Shown: positions 42,267 to 51,472, numbered from the stretch's first letter. The stretch is 64,000 nucleotides of DNA from Chryseobacterium formosum (GCF_026460885.1 NZ_JAOVZW010000004.1:124001-188000); one strand, 5' to 3'. Translations and numbers: made by a program. The notes: generated by a model not told the origin, from the sequence alone.

Positions 42267-44213
42267 ATGGAAACCGCAATCTATTGTTTTAAAGTATTTA
42301 TTTGCTCAGGAATTATGTTTGCTTATTACTTATTTTTCCTGAAAGACAAGACTTTTCATCACTATAATAGATTTTATCTTTTGTTGCTGGTTGTGGTTTC
42401 TCTGGTTTTACCGTTGTTGAAAATTGAATATTTTACCATAGAACTGAATGACAAAGTTTTTCTGATTCTCAATAAATTTCAAAATTTCACAGAGATTAAA
42501 AATACAAATGATAAGAATGAATTTTTAAGATATATTCCTTTTTTACTCGCTGGAATTACAACAGTTTTATTAACCAGACTTTTTATTGGAATTATTAGGA
42601 TCAATCGTCTTAAAAATAAATTTAGACAAGAAAAAATCAGTGGGATTAATTTTTACCATACTGATTTGCATGATGCACCGTTTTCGTTCTTTAAAAACCT
42701 ATTTTGGAAAGACAGTATTCTCATCCAATCCGACTTGGGAAAGCAGATTTTAAAGCATGAAATGGTTCATATTGAACAAAAACATTCGTATGATAAAATT
42801 TTCATCGAAATCGTTACTGCAATTTTCTGGTTCAATCCAATTTTTCATATTGTCAAAAAAGAAATTAGTTTAATTCACGAATATTTGGCTGACAAAAAAG
42901 CTGTAAAACAATCTGATACCAAAGCTTTTGCAGAGATGTTGTTATCAAGCCATTTTTCAGGAAATATTTTACCGGGAACCAGTCCGTTTCTGAATTCAAA
43001 TCTTAAAAAAAGACTCAAAATGATACAAAAACCAAAAACAAAATATGCTTACGCAAGACGTTTTTTTGCGCTTCCAATCATGTTTACCATTGCTTTTGCA
43101 TATATGGTAAATGCAGAAAATAAAGAAATTGAAAAGCAGAATGAGCAAATAGAAACAATTGCTGATTTAATTAAAAATAAGGGAAAAAATTTATCAATAA
43201 CTCATGATACGATTTCTGATGAAATAAATGGGACGTCAGAATATAAGGCAAATGATATTTTCATTTTTAATGGTAAAAAAGTAAGTCAGGAGATATTTTC
43301 TCAGAAAAAGGCTGAATTTAATGCTGATAAAAATTATTATTTCTCTGCAAATAAAAACTTTTTGAGTAATGATTTACCGATTATTTACGTTGGCGGAAAA
43401 AATAAAAATGTAAAGAAAGACGATCAGTTTATCGGAAAAGTTGTTGCTGTTGTTTGGGATACACCTGCAGCAGAAAAAGTAAAATATAGCCCTCAGGCAA
43501 ACGATATTCCTTATGAAGAGCAGTTAAATAATGCCCATGAGAAAGCTCTATATGTGATTAATGCAGAAATTGTTTCTAAACAAAAATTTGAAGAGTATTA
43601 TCAACAAAATAAAAATAAAACAATTGCTTTCAGTTCAAATTCTCATGTAAATAATGACAAAGACCATTGGATTTTTGGAGAAAGAGAACAGTATGGAGTT
43701 TTTCAGGCAACTGATATTTCTAAAATGAGTAAAGAAAATGCTGGGAAATTTCATCAACTAGTCAAAAAAATAAATCCGAAATGGTATTATGAGCAATACG
43801 TTAATCAAAAATATACCGCTCGTGAAAATGAAATAAAAAGACAAAACGGAGAAAAAGAAAATACAGGAAAAATTATTGCAGAAGAAGTAAAAGTTGCTGC
43901 TAAAAGAGATTATGATAAAAATCCGTTAACTCAGGCAGAAACTAAAGAACTGAGAGATGAGGCGGAAAGGCTTCAGGCGAAAGTAGAAAAACAGTCACAA
44001 ATTAACAGAAATAATATGATTATTTTTAAATCTGATCTTATTGCTTCGTATGTTACCGGTAAAGACCAACCACTTACAAAAGATAAAAAAAGTTACGCAC
44101 CTGTAAATTCAAATACGATGGTAATGCCTTTAAGAGATGGTCAGTTTTTTATAGATGGAAAAGAATACACAAAAGAAGAAGTCAAAATGTATATGAAAGG
44201 TTTTGAAGAATAA
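42267..44213 (+). CDS. M56-family BlaR1-like sensor metallopeptidase, copy 2
   Basis: The 648-residue protein is a tandem paralogue of the preceding gene. Its N-terminal half keeps the membrane helices, HEMVHIEQKHS, IHEYLADKKAVKQSDTKAF and the ALPIMFTIAFAYMVNA helix. Its C-terminal half (about 295-648) is unrelated by eye to copy 1, ending FFIDGKEYTKEEVKMYMKG. Divergent outer halves with a shared protease half suggest that the copies respond to different inputs while acting on one repressor (inference). It starts 20 bp after copy 1. Confidence 0.9.
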   Translation: METAIYCFKVFICSGIMFAYYLFFLKDKTFHHYNRFYLLLLVVVSLVLPLLKIEYFTIELNDKVFLILNKFQNFTEIKNTNDKNEFLRYIPFLLAGITTVLLTRLFIGIIRINRLKNKFRQEKISGINFYHTDLHDAPFSFFKNLFWKDSILIQSDLGKQILKHEMVHIEQKHSYDKIFIEIVTAIFWFNPIFHIVKKEISLIHEYLADKKAVKQSDTKAFAEMLLSSHFSGNILPGTSPFLNSNLKKRLKMIQKPKTKYAYARRFFALPIMFTIAFAYMVNAENKEIEKQNEQIETIADLIKNKGKNLSITHDTISDEINGTSEYKANDIFIFNGKKVSQEIFSQKKAEFNADKNYYFSANKNFLSNDLPIIYVGGKNKNVKKDDQFIGKVVAVVWDTPAAEKVKYSPQANDIPYEEQLNNAHEKALYVINAEIVSKQKFEEYYQQNKNKTIAFSSNSHVNNDKDHWIFGEREQYGVFQATDISKMSKENAGKFHQLVKKINPKWYYEQYVNQKYTARENEIKRQNGEKENTGKIIAEEVKVAAKRDYDKNPLTQAETKELRDEAERLQAKVEKQSQINRNNMIIFKSDLIASYVTGKDQPLTKDKKSYAPVNSNTMVMPLRDGQFFIDGKEYTKEEVKMYMKGFEE

Positions 44214-44330
44214 ATGTTTGGAAAAGAAAAACTTGCAAAAGCACCTTTCAAATCTGTGAAAATGTATAGAACCCCTTATGGAGACAAGGGTTTTTCAAAG
44301 CTTGACAAAATGGAATTTTTCACCAAATAA
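44214..44330 (+). CDS. Possible 38-residue peptide gene
   Basis: An ATG directly follows the stop of M56 copy 2 (TAAATG) and opens 38 codons: MFGKEKLAKAPFKSVKMYRT at the start, then PYGDKGFSKLDKMEFFTK. The peptide is basic with no signal or membrane helix. It fills the only larger gap of the operon. Against it: a hairpin with T-run lies inside, and no homologue is known to me. Confidence 0.3.
   Translation: MFGKEKLAKAPFKSVKMYRTPYGDKGFSKLDKMEFFTK
44270..44295 (+). terminator. Weak hairpin with T-run inside the M56 operon
   Basis: AACCCCTT (44270-44277) pairs with AAGGGTT (44286-44292) with one bulged C, followed by TTTTT. It may attenuate expression of the GLPGLI genes. Confidence 0.4.
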
Positions 44331-44338
44331 ATTTTAGA

Positions 44339-45163
44339 ATGAAATTATTAACTACTTTCAGTTTATTACTTATCGCAATTTTAGCGAACGCTCAAAACAA
44401 ACGTTTCATTTACGAATACCGATTTATTCCAGATTCTACCAATGTATCTGAAGTAAAATCTGAGATGATGAATCTCGATGTTTCAGATGAGGGATCTCAA
44501 TTTTACAGTTATGACAAATACAGTTCAGATTCTTTGAGAAGAGCTGAAATTAGGAAAATGGCTTCTAATGGAGGTGCCATTTCTATAAGTGCAGATGCGG
44601 GGAAAGGATCAGTGAATTATAAAATATCAAAAAAATATCCCGGTTACAATGTGTTTTTTCATAACAGAGTTCTTCTTGATAATTATAAGGTAGCTGAAGA
44701 AAGAAAAATCAACTGGAAAATCAGCTCAGAGAAACAAAAAATAGGAGAATGGAATACGCAGAAAGCAGAAGCTGATTTTGGTGGAAGACATTGGACGGCG
44801 TGGTTTGCTTCAGATATTCCGATCCAGGATGGACCGTATAAATTTCATGGTCTTCCGGGACTTATCGTGAAATTGGAAGACAAGACTAAATCTCATGTTT
44901 TTAATTTGCAGGGTGTAAAAAATATAAAAGAACTTTCAAAAGATATTATTTCTGATAAAAATATTTCAATCAATCAAAAGCAATATGATAAGCTGATCAG
45001 AGATTTTGAAAAAGATCCTACAAGTGGATTAAAAATGATTCAGTCAGGCGGAATTACTATCAAAATGGTTGAAGGACAAAATAATCACATGAAAGAAATG
45101 GAACAGCGCCAAATCGAAAAAATTAAAAAAGACAACAACCGAATTGAATTAGTTAAAAAATAA
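44339..45163 (+). CDS. GLPGLI-family protein, copy 1
   Basis: The 274-residue exported protein (signal peptide ending ILANAQ) carries the namesake segment IQDGPYKFHGLPGLIVKLED and the family's preceding WTAWFASDIP. The GLPGLI family is confined mainly to Bacteroidota and has no known function; many members occur in multicopy. The C-terminus is Lys/Glu-rich helical. It is part of the BlaI-M56 operon and 7 bp ahead of a second copy. Confidence 0.92.
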   Translation: MKLLTTFSLLLIAILANAQNKRFIYEYRFIPDSTNVSEVKSEMMNLDVSDEGSQFYSYDKYSSDSLRRAEIRKMASNGGAISISADAGKGSVNYKISKKYPGYNVFFHNRVLLDNYKVAEERKINWKISSEKQKIGEWNTQKAEADFGGRHWTAWFASDIPIQDGPYKFHGLPGLIVKLEDKTKSHVFNLQGVKNIKELSKDIISDKNISINQKQYDKLIRDFEKDPTSGLKMIQSGGITIKMVEGQNNHMKEMEQRQIEKIKKDNNRIELVKK

Positions 45164-45170
45164 AACACTT

Positions 45171-46067
45171 ATGAAAACAACTTTAAATTTAAGCTTCTTA
45201 CTTTTATCGGTATTAGTTTTTTCACAGACCAACCGATTCTTTTACGATTACAAGTTTGTTTCAGATTCTACGGATAAAGCCAATGTGAAAAACGCCGTAA
45301 TGCTTTTAGATATCGATCAAAAGGGTTCTGTTTTTATGGATAATCAAAAGTATATTGCAGATTCTACGCAAAATGCTGAATTGGCAAAACAAATGAAGCT
45401 TAATTCTGGTAGTTTTACCATCAATAGATCTGAGAAACCCGGACAAATTAGTTATAAAGTAACAAAACAGTATCCTGAATTTAAAACGTATTTGTTTACA
45501 AGAGTTGCAAGCGACAGCTATAAAGTCGAAGAAAACAAAAAACCAGAATGGAAAATTCTTCCCGACAAACAAAAAATTGGAGAATATAGTGCTCAAAAAG
45601 CAACGACCACTTATCTTGGAAGACAATGGACGGCTTGGTTTACAACGGAAATTCCTTTTCAGGACGGACCTTACAAATTCTACGGACTTCCAGGTTTAAT
45701 TGTGAAAATTGAAGATAAAACGGGAACACATTCGATGACTTTAGCCGGAAATAAAAAAATAAATAAAGTTGAAAATGAAGAAGTTGCACTTCCGAATGGA
45801 ATGCAGATTTACGGAGTAGGAACAAAAGATATCGAAGCTACAAAAGAGCAGTTTAAAAAAGTATGGAAAAATTACAAGAATGATCCTACTAAAAATATGC
45901 GAGAAATGATGTCTAAAAATTCTGACACCAATAAAGTTATTTTCAAAACAAAATCTGCTGATGGAAGAGAGATTTCAGATCCTAATCAGGTTTTCAGAGA
46001 AATGGAAAAAAATGCCAAAGAAGGTTTCAAAAAGAACAATAATCCGATAGAATTAGATTTATATTAA
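45171..46067 (+). CDS. GLPGLI-family protein, copy 2
   Basis: The 298-residue exported protein (signal peptide ending VLVFSQ) is a tandem paralogue of the preceding gene, with WTAWFTTEIPFQDGPYKFYG and GLPGLIVKIED, and the shared opening NRFFYDYKFVSDST. Similarity to copy 1 is clear over the first 200 residues. It ends the operon at a hairpin. Confidence 0.92.
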   Translation: MKTTLNLSFLLLSVLVFSQTNRFFYDYKFVSDSTDKANVKNAVMLLDIDQKGSVFMDNQKYIADSTQNAELAKQMKLNSGSFTINRSEKPGQISYKVTKQYPEFKTYLFTRVASDSYKVEENKKPEWKILPDKQKIGEYSAQKATTTYLGRQWTAWFTTEIPFQDGPYKFYGLPGLIVKIEDKTGTHSMTLAGNKKINKVENEEVALPNGMQIYGVGTKDIEATKEQFKKVWKNYKNDPTKNMREMMSKNSDTNKVIFKTKSADGREISDPNQVFREMEKNAKEGFKKNNNPIELDLY

Positions 46068-46089
46068 ATTTTCACTTCATATTAACAAA

Positions 46090-46123
46090 GAAAAGCAGCT
46101 TTCTCATGAGAGCTGTTTTTTTG
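46090..46123 (+). terminator. Intrinsic terminator after GLPGLI genes
   Basis: CAGCT ... AGCTG hairpin with additional inner pairing (CTC/GAG), followed by a run of seven T. Confidence 0.7.
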
Positions 46124-46185
46124 TTTTCCATTGCAATAATCATTTTAATGTCTCCGCTAAGGATTTATAAATTATTGTTTAAAAC

Positions 46186-46288
46186 TTTTCGTTCGGAAAA
46201 TCAAAACTGCGTTCGTAAATCTTCAGTTGATTTTTAGCCATGTGCAGTTACATCTTTAGCTGAGTAGAACGCCCTTCCGAACGGAAAA
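46186..46288. repeat. Imperfect inverted repeat
   Basis: TTTTCGTTCGGAA (46186-46198) and TTCCGAACGGAAAA (46275-46288) pair with one extra base, 76 nt apart. Possibly a dispersed palindromic element. Together with the 21-bp array it occupies the 576-bp convergent gap, where I see no gene. Confidence 0.45.
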
Positions 46289-46347
46289 TATTTCAAGATC
46301 AGGAAATCAATCTTTGAGAGCTATTGCGTTAAAATTAATATATATCA

Positions 46348-46578
46348 AACTAAACAATCTCAATCATTCGGTTCAACACCTCATAGTTTCGGTTGTTTAA
46401 TGAAATGATTCGGTTATCCACCGGAAAATTAGGGTTCCGAACCCAAACGATTCGGTTAAAAATTGAAATAATAAGGTTAAGAACGGAAACTTTTGGGTAG
46501 AAGACCGTATCGTTTAGATAAAAGACAGAAATGATTCGCTAAACAACCGAAACAGACTGTTAAATAACCGAAACGGAT
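46348..46578. repeat. Array of eleven degenerate 21-bp repeats in exact phase
   Basis: Eleven consecutive 21-nt units start at 46348 and every 21 nt after, with no insertion or deletion. The consensus is CGGTTAAnAACCGAAAYGATT. Column 4 (T), column 10 (A) and column 15 (A) are the same in all eleven. The unit contains a dyad, CGGTT-nnn-AACCG. Several units are heavily diverged. A twelfth unit (46579-46599) matches only weakly. Confidence 0.8.
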
Positions 46579-46591
46579 ATGTTTTAAACGA

Positions 46592-46624
46592 AAAAAGCCA
46601 GCAAGATAACCTTACTGACTTTTT
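46592..46624 (-). terminator. Terminator of the M61 gene
   Basis: AAAAAGCCAGCAAG / CTTACTGACTTTTT (46592-46605 with 46611-46624) pair with two G-T and A/T runs outside; works best on the minus strand. Confidence 0.65.
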
Positions 46625-46643
46625 AGATTTATGTTTAAAAAAA

Positions 46644-48500
46644 CTATTTTTTCCCGGTCAACCATTGATCCTGAAGTTTCTGCTCAGCAGGAGTGGGATT
46701 GGTTTTAAACTGAAGCGTTTCCATCGTTATTTTATCTAAAATAGCTTTTCCTTTCAAGTCAATTTTATCTTCTTTATCACCATTTTTACGAAGAACCGTT
46801 ACCGTCACGTCTTGTCCGTCTTTGATGGATTGAGCATAACCGATAAATTCCTGAACGTTCTGAATATTGATTGTTTTACCATTTAGAGCAAGAACTTTAT
46901 CGGTAATTTTCATACCGATATTTTTTGCAAAAGGAGAAAGTGCAGAATGGTCGTCAAATACAAATGCACTACTTTTCTCATCAAAGCCAGTTTGCTCAGG
47001 GCTTTTAATAAACCAGAAAATTGGCGGAGTTTCCTGTTTATTGATTTCAACGCCTACTTCTTTCAGATATTCAGCATAAGGAGTCGGGTTGCTTCCTGCA
47101 ATATATTTATTATAAAAATCTTTTACCTGTGGAAATCCTGTGATCGTTACCAGTTCGTCAATCAGTTTATCGTCTTTAAATGGTTTGTTTTCACCAAATC
47201 GTTGAGACAGTTTTCTGATCATGTCACGATAACCCATTTCCCCGTTTGATAATTTTCTCAATTCAATATCAAGACACATTGCCAAAAGCGTTCCTTTTTC
47301 GTAAACATTTCGGTACTGATCTTTGTATTCATCCTGAAGAATATTTTTACTCATCACCGTGAATGGCATCGTATCGTTATAACTTTTCGAGTTTTTGATT
47401 TTGTCAGCAATTCTTTGTAAAAATTGGTCTTTCGTAATCAACCCCTCCTGAATCTGGAATAAATTGGCAAAATATTCGGTTCCGCCTTCGTACATCCAAA
47501 GATGTTGAGACATTTTCGGATCTGCATAATCGAAATAGTGAATTTCCTCAGAATGTGTTTTTAAAGGATTTACCGTATGGAAAAACTCATGCGAAACGAC
47601 ATCTACAATTGCTTCATCAATCGCTTCTTTTGGCATCATTTCGTGAAGAACAACACTTGTAGATTCATGATGTTCCAAAGCTCCAAAACCTTTTATTTGC
47701 GGACCTTGAGTTCCTGCAAGATAAAGCATAATGGCATATTTCTTATTGGTATTCATATCGCCCAAAAACTTCTTCTGAGCAACTACCATTTTTTCTAAAT
47801 TTTCTTTAAAATCTGCTGCTTTATATTTTCCGGTCGGAGAATAAACACCTAAAACAAGATCCATTCCGCCTGCATTGAAAGTGATGTAATCAGGTTTTGA
47901 ATACATTAATGGAGAGTCAGTAAGTTTAGCATAATTCGCCAAGGTAAAAGTGTCGGTCGCTTCAGATTTATCCTGATCAACCAAAGCAGTCGTTCCATAA
48001 AAATCATTAGGTTTCTGAATAACCAACTGATAAGGCACATCCTGCATATTGTTGATGTATCCAATAAAACCATGGGTATTGATTAAATAAACTTTTCCTT
48101 CCTCAATATCAGTTCCGGAAGGAGAAAATACGGCTTTGTGTTTTTGAGTTTCGTTTTCTTCATCAAAACTGTCGTTAACGAAATACGTAATTTTGGTTAA
48201 AGCTTTTGCATTTTTTAATGAATACGTATTGTCATTTACTTTGGTAAAAGCGATTTCTTTTCCTTTATTGTCTAAAAATTTGATTCCTTCTACAAATCTT
48301 CCGTAATCATCCACAGAATATGTTCCGGGAACGGTTTTAGGAAAGTGAAATTTTACGTCGTTCGATTTCATTTTCGGAAATTCCATCGTTACGGCTACTT
48401 TATCGTCTTTTACGTTAAGTAAATCGATATTGGTTTTAATCGACTGTGCCTGAACGAAAGCTACTGCCAGAATCCCTAAACTTATTACTATTTTTTTCAT
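46644..48500 (-). CDS. M61-family metallopeptidase with PDZ domain
   Basis: The 618-residue exported protein (signal peptide ending FVQAQ) has a beta-rich N-terminal half (about 20-220), the M61 zinc site VVSHEFFHTVNPLK with the later Glu in YEGGTEYFANLF, and a C-terminal PDZ domain (about 515-585, with KNIGMKITDKVLALNGKTI). M61 enzymes are glycyl aminopeptidases of the periplasm. Length and domain order are normal. Upstream, on the same strand, is an M1-family gene with its own terminator between, so the two are probably separate transcripts. Confidence 0.93.
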   Translation of the reverse strand: MKKIVISLGILAVAFVQAQSIKTNIDLLNVKDDKVAVTMEFPKMKSNDVKFHFPKTVPGTYSVDDYGRFVEGIKFLDNKGKEIAFTKVNDNTYSLKNAKALTKITYFVNDSFDEENETQKHKAVFSPSGTDIEEGKVYLINTHGFIGYINNMQDVPYQLVIQKPNDFYGTTALVDQDKSEATDTFTLANYAKLTDSPLMYSKPDYITFNAGGMDLVLGVYSPTGKYKAADFKENLEKMVVAQKKFLGDMNTNKKYAIMLYLAGTQGPQIKGFGALEHHESTSVVLHEMMPKEAIDEAIVDVVSHEFFHTVNPLKTHSEEIHYFDYADPKMSQHLWMYEGGTEYFANLFQIQEGLITKDQFLQRIADKIKNSKSYNDTMPFTVMSKNILQDEYKDQYRNVYEKGTLLAMCLDIELRKLSNGEMGYRDMIRKLSQRFGENKPFKDDKLIDELVTITGFPQVKDFYNKYIAGSNPTPYAEYLKEVGVEINKQETPPIFWFIKSPEQTGFDEKSSAFVFDDHSALSPFAKNIGMKITDKVLALNGKTINIQNVQEFIGYAQSIKDGQDVTVTVLRKNGDKEDKIDLKGKAILDKITMETLQFKTNPTPAEQKLQDQWLTGKK

Positions 48501-48582
48501 TAGGTCTAATTTATAGATAAGTAGTTGATTTTAAATTGAATTTGTTACAAGCGGAAATATAATTTATTGCTAAATTTTAGTT

Positions 48583-48613
48583 AAAAAAAGCAAAACCGAA
48601 AACCGATTTTGCT
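48583..48613 (-). terminator. Terminator of the M1-family gene
   Basis: AGCAAAA / TTTTGCT stem (48589-48595 with 48607-48613) followed on the minus strand by a seven-T run. Confidence 0.65.
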
Positions 48614-48622
48614 CTTAATATT

Positions 48623-50254
48623 TTACTGAATTTTTTTATATCTAATGTAATAATTCTTGCTAAACTGCACCGGATTTGAATTTTGAAGTTTTAAAACCTG
48701 CCAGTTTTCATTCGGAGAAATAGTTTGATCACCAAATCTTATCGGAAGATTTAAGTTTTTAACTCCATTTACAAAACGATATTTCAGTTCATTTCCATTT
48801 TGAGAATATTCCAAAACAGGAACATCCACCGTTCTTAAATATTGGTTGAAAATACTCGAAAAATCAAATCCGGCCTTTTCAGAAATGTATTTTTCTACTT
48901 GTTGGGTAGTTACAGTTTGATGATAAAAATCTTTATTCAAACCTCTCAAGATCTGCCTGAATTTAGCATCATCGTTGATAATCTGTCGCATCGTGTGAAT
49001 CATACTTGCACCTTTTGCATACATATCGCCGCTTCCTTCATTTCTCACACCGTATTTTCCGATAATAGGAACATCGTTTTCAATAGTATTCTGAATTCCT
49101 TGTGCATAAATATCTGCAGATTTTTTATCAATATAATTTTCGGTAAAAAGAACTTCAGAATAATTGGTAAATGCCTCATGAATCCACATATCTGCTTGAT
49201 CTTTTGCAGTAATATTGTTGGCAAACCATTCGTGTCCGCTTTCATGGATGATGATGAAATCCCACTTTAACCCTACTCCGGTTTCTGATAAATCTCTTCC
49301 TAAATATCCGTTTTTGTAACCATTTCCGTAGGCTACATTGCTTTGGTGCTCCATTCCCAAATGTGGAGATTCTACTAATTTATAAGAATCTTCGTAAAAA
49401 GGATAGGGTCCGAACCAATATTCAAAAGATTTCATCATCGGTTTTACCTGCTGAAACTGCTTTTTAGCTTTGTCTAAATTATAATCTAAAACCCAATAAT
49501 CAAGATCTAATTTCCCTCTTTCGCCGTCATAAGAATCTTTGAAATTTACATAATTTCCAATATTCGGAATGATAGAATACGCATTAATTGGATTCTTCAC
49601 TTCCCAAGTGAAAACGTTCTTATTATTTTCTGTTTTCTGATTGATTAACCTTCCATTTCCGACTCCAAGTAAGTTTTTCGGAGTAATAATTTTCATTACA
49701 ATTCCGGAATCTGGTTCATCACTCCAAATGTCCTTTGTAGGAAGCCAGACTGATGCTCCGATTCCTTCATCGGCAACGCTCATCCAAGGATTTCCTTTCT
49801 CATCAGTTTTAAAAATCCAGCCTCCATCCCAAGGTGCATTTTTGGCAATAATTGGATTTCCAGAATACGTTACGTCAATTGTGTATTTTTCTCCTTTTTT
49901 TAAAGATTTATTAGCTGAAATAAAGATGAAATCACCGTCTCTTTTAAAGTTGCCAATTGTAGGAAAACTGCACTGAACCTTATCAGCTTTCATCGGTTGT
50001 TGTAAATCAATCTGAAAAACAGGATTTTTTATGTTTTTAGTAATTTCAAAACTAATTGTATTGTTCCCTTTAATGCTTTTCTGTTCGAAATTAGGTTCTA
50101 CAGACAAATCATATTTTTTAACATCCCAAAAATCCCGGAATTTTGTATTTGACCCTTTTAAAGTATCCTGTTTTGTGAATGTTTTATTCTTTTCAAAAAA
50201 CTGTCCGAAAGCAAGACCGGAAATCAATAGAAGCGAATATGAAATTTTTTTCAT
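48623..50254 (-). CDS. M1-family metallopeptidase, short form
   Basis: The 543-residue exported protein (signal peptide up to SGLAFGQ) has an M1 N-terminal beta domain and the catalytic HESGHEWFANNI followed 18 residues later by the Glu of HEAFTNYSEVLF. The substrate-binding motif reads GMEHQSNVAY rather than the usual GAMEN. The C-terminal ARM-like domain of larger M1 enzymes is absent, as in other short bacterial members. It removes N-terminal residues from peptides. A -7 box TATTTTTG lies at 50277-50284 on the minus strand. Confidence 0.92.
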   Translation of the reverse strand: MKKISYSLLLISGLAFGQFFEKNKTFTKQDTLKGSNTKFRDFWDVKKYDLSVEPNFEQKSIKGNNTISFEITKNIKNPVFQIDLQQPMKADKVQCSFPTIGNFKRDGDFIFISANKSLKKGEKYTIDVTYSGNPIIAKNAPWDGGWIFKTDEKGNPWMSVADEGIGASVWLPTKDIWSDEPDSGIVMKIITPKNLLGVGNGRLINQKTENNKNVFTWEVKNPINAYSIIPNIGNYVNFKDSYDGERGKLDLDYWVLDYNLDKAKKQFQQVKPMMKSFEYWFGPYPFYEDSYKLVESPHLGMEHQSNVAYGNGYKNGYLGRDLSETGVGLKWDFIIIHESGHEWFANNITAKDQADMWIHEAFTNYSEVLFTENYIDKKSADIYAQGIQNTIENDVPIIGKYGVRNEGSGDMYAKGASMIHTMRQIINDDAKFRQILRGLNKDFYHQTVTTQQVEKYISEKAGFDFSSIFNQYLRTVDVPVLEYSQNGNELKYRFVNGVKNLNLPIRFGDQTISPNENWQVLKLQNSNPVQFSKNYYIRYKKIQ

Positions 50255-50296
50255 AAGATGTGAAACTTGATGCTTTCAAAAATATAAAATTTAATC

Positions 50297-50707
50297 TCAA
50301 GAATATATAGTAAGACTAAAATATATAGTCCAAAACACAAAACTTATGTAGATCCAAAGCAGAGAAAAGATAATATGTACACTCGTTTCGAATAATTTGC
50401 CTTTCCAGAGTTTTGATGAATAACCAAAAAACTGAATGATCAGTCTGAAAGTCCAAAAGATTGCCAATCCGAATATTATTTTTTTACCAAGATTGGTTTC
50501 TATTAATTCATCTGAAGATGTAAGAAGAAGTAAACCCATTAAAAAAACGGTCAGAGCAATGAAAATAGTATGAACTTTCATAATTTGAGAGTTGATCAGG
50601 CTCAATAATCTGAATTCTTTTTCCCACTCAAAATATTTCGGAAAAATAATGTGGATTGATGCTAAAACAATGAATATGATCCCGATAATAATTAACTGAG
50701 TATGCAT
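50297..50707 (-). CDS. Small four-helix membrane protein, unknown
   Basis: The 136-residue protein has four hydrophobic helices (about 4-22, 48-68, 80-100, 112-132) and no charged motif of note. The ATG at 50707 (MHTQLIIIGIIF) is preferred over a TTG two codons earlier. It is the last gene of a four-gene operon, 12 bp behind the methyltransferase-like gene. Family not recognised. Confidence 0.6.
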   Translation of the reverse strand: MHTQLIIIGIIFIVLASIHIIFPKYFEWEKEFRLLSLINSQIMKVHTIFIALTVFLMGLLLLTSSDELIETNLGKKIIFGLAIFWTFRLIIQFFGYSSKLWKGKLFETSVHIIFSLLWIYISFVFWTIYFSLTIYS

Positions 50708-50719
50708 TATCAAAAGTTT

Positions 50720-51472
50720 TTATGGTTTACAAATAAAAATGGACATGAACGGAGTAAATTTAATGTCTTCAAAAGTTTTAAAACCTGCACTTTCGAAAGC
50801 ATTCCTCCAAGTTTTTTTCGAAAAGAAATGAGTAAATCCGACTGAAAATGCTGAAAAATTTGGAAAATCCCTTAAACGTTCAACCATAATAACTTTTCCA
50901 TCTGGTTTACAAATCCGATGACACTCTTTCAAAAACTGAATTTTTTCCTCATTTGATCTGATCTCATGAACCGCCGAAAGAAGAAAAACAAGATCAATAG
51001 AACTATCATTCATTGCTATTGAATCTGATTTCATTTGTTGTGTATTCGGATAAACCAAGCTTACTTTTCTAGCTCTTATAATTGCTGCTTCGGTATGTCG
51101 CTCAGAATCATAAAAATCGAAAACCTTCAGATCTGCATTGGGGAAATTGTTTTTAATGATAAAACTTGTCTCATCAAAACCTGCATTGATATTGACAATT
51201 TTTTTAACCTTTAAATCGTCAATTTCACATTTTTTAAGCCAATTAAAATTATAATATCCGGAAAAATCATAAATATATGCAGAGACAATCAAAGGCATTA
51301 TAAGTCCATATAAAAATGAAATGATGATGATCCAAAACAGACTATCTGACCAGTGAAAGATTTGGTGACTGATTATAATTAAAGCTAAAACTCCGATTCC
51401 GAAAATGTAAAAATGTCGGTTAAAGCTTAAAATATTTAAAACGCCCTGAAATTTTCTTCTATTTATTTCCAT
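50720..51472 (-). CDS. Membrane-anchored class I methyltransferase-like protein
   Basis: The 250-residue protein has two N-terminal membrane helices (about 22-68) and a C-terminal Rossmann domain (about 88-250) with a late methyltransferase pattern (SSIDLVFLLSAVHEIRSNEE, LKECHRICKPDGKVIMVERL). Motif I reads VNINAGFDE instead of a Gly-rich loop, so SAM binding is uncertain. It overlaps the DUF2071 gene by 10 bp, so the two are translationally coupled. The substrate may be membrane-bound, by inference from the anchor. Confidence 0.7.
   Translation of the reverse strand: MEINRRKFQGVLNILSFNRHFYIFGIGVLALIIISHQIFHWSDSLFWIIIISFLYGLIMPLIVSAYIYDFSGYYNFNWLKKCEIDDLKVKKIVNINAGFDETSFIIKNNFPNADLKVFDFYDSERHTEAAIIRARKVSLVYPNTQQMKSDSIAMNDSSIDLVFLLSAVHEIRSNEEKIQFLKECHRICKPDGKVIMVERLRDFPNFSAFSVGFTHFFSKKTWRNAFESAGFKTFEDIKFTPFMSIFICKP

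Noticed and set aside
39914..46067. Beta-lactam resistance island
   Set aside because: No beta-lactamase or penicillin-binding gene, and the M56 proteins lack a penicillin-sensor domain.
46348..46578. CRISPR array with 21-bp repeats
   Set aside because: Units are directly adjacent with no spacers and are degenerate; no cas genes in the window.
48842..49270. 142-codon plus-strand open frame inside the M1 peptidase gene
   Set aside because: Lies antisense over the catalytic HESGHEW region; composition (Phe, Ile, Ser, His-rich) is typical of a reverse-strand shadow.
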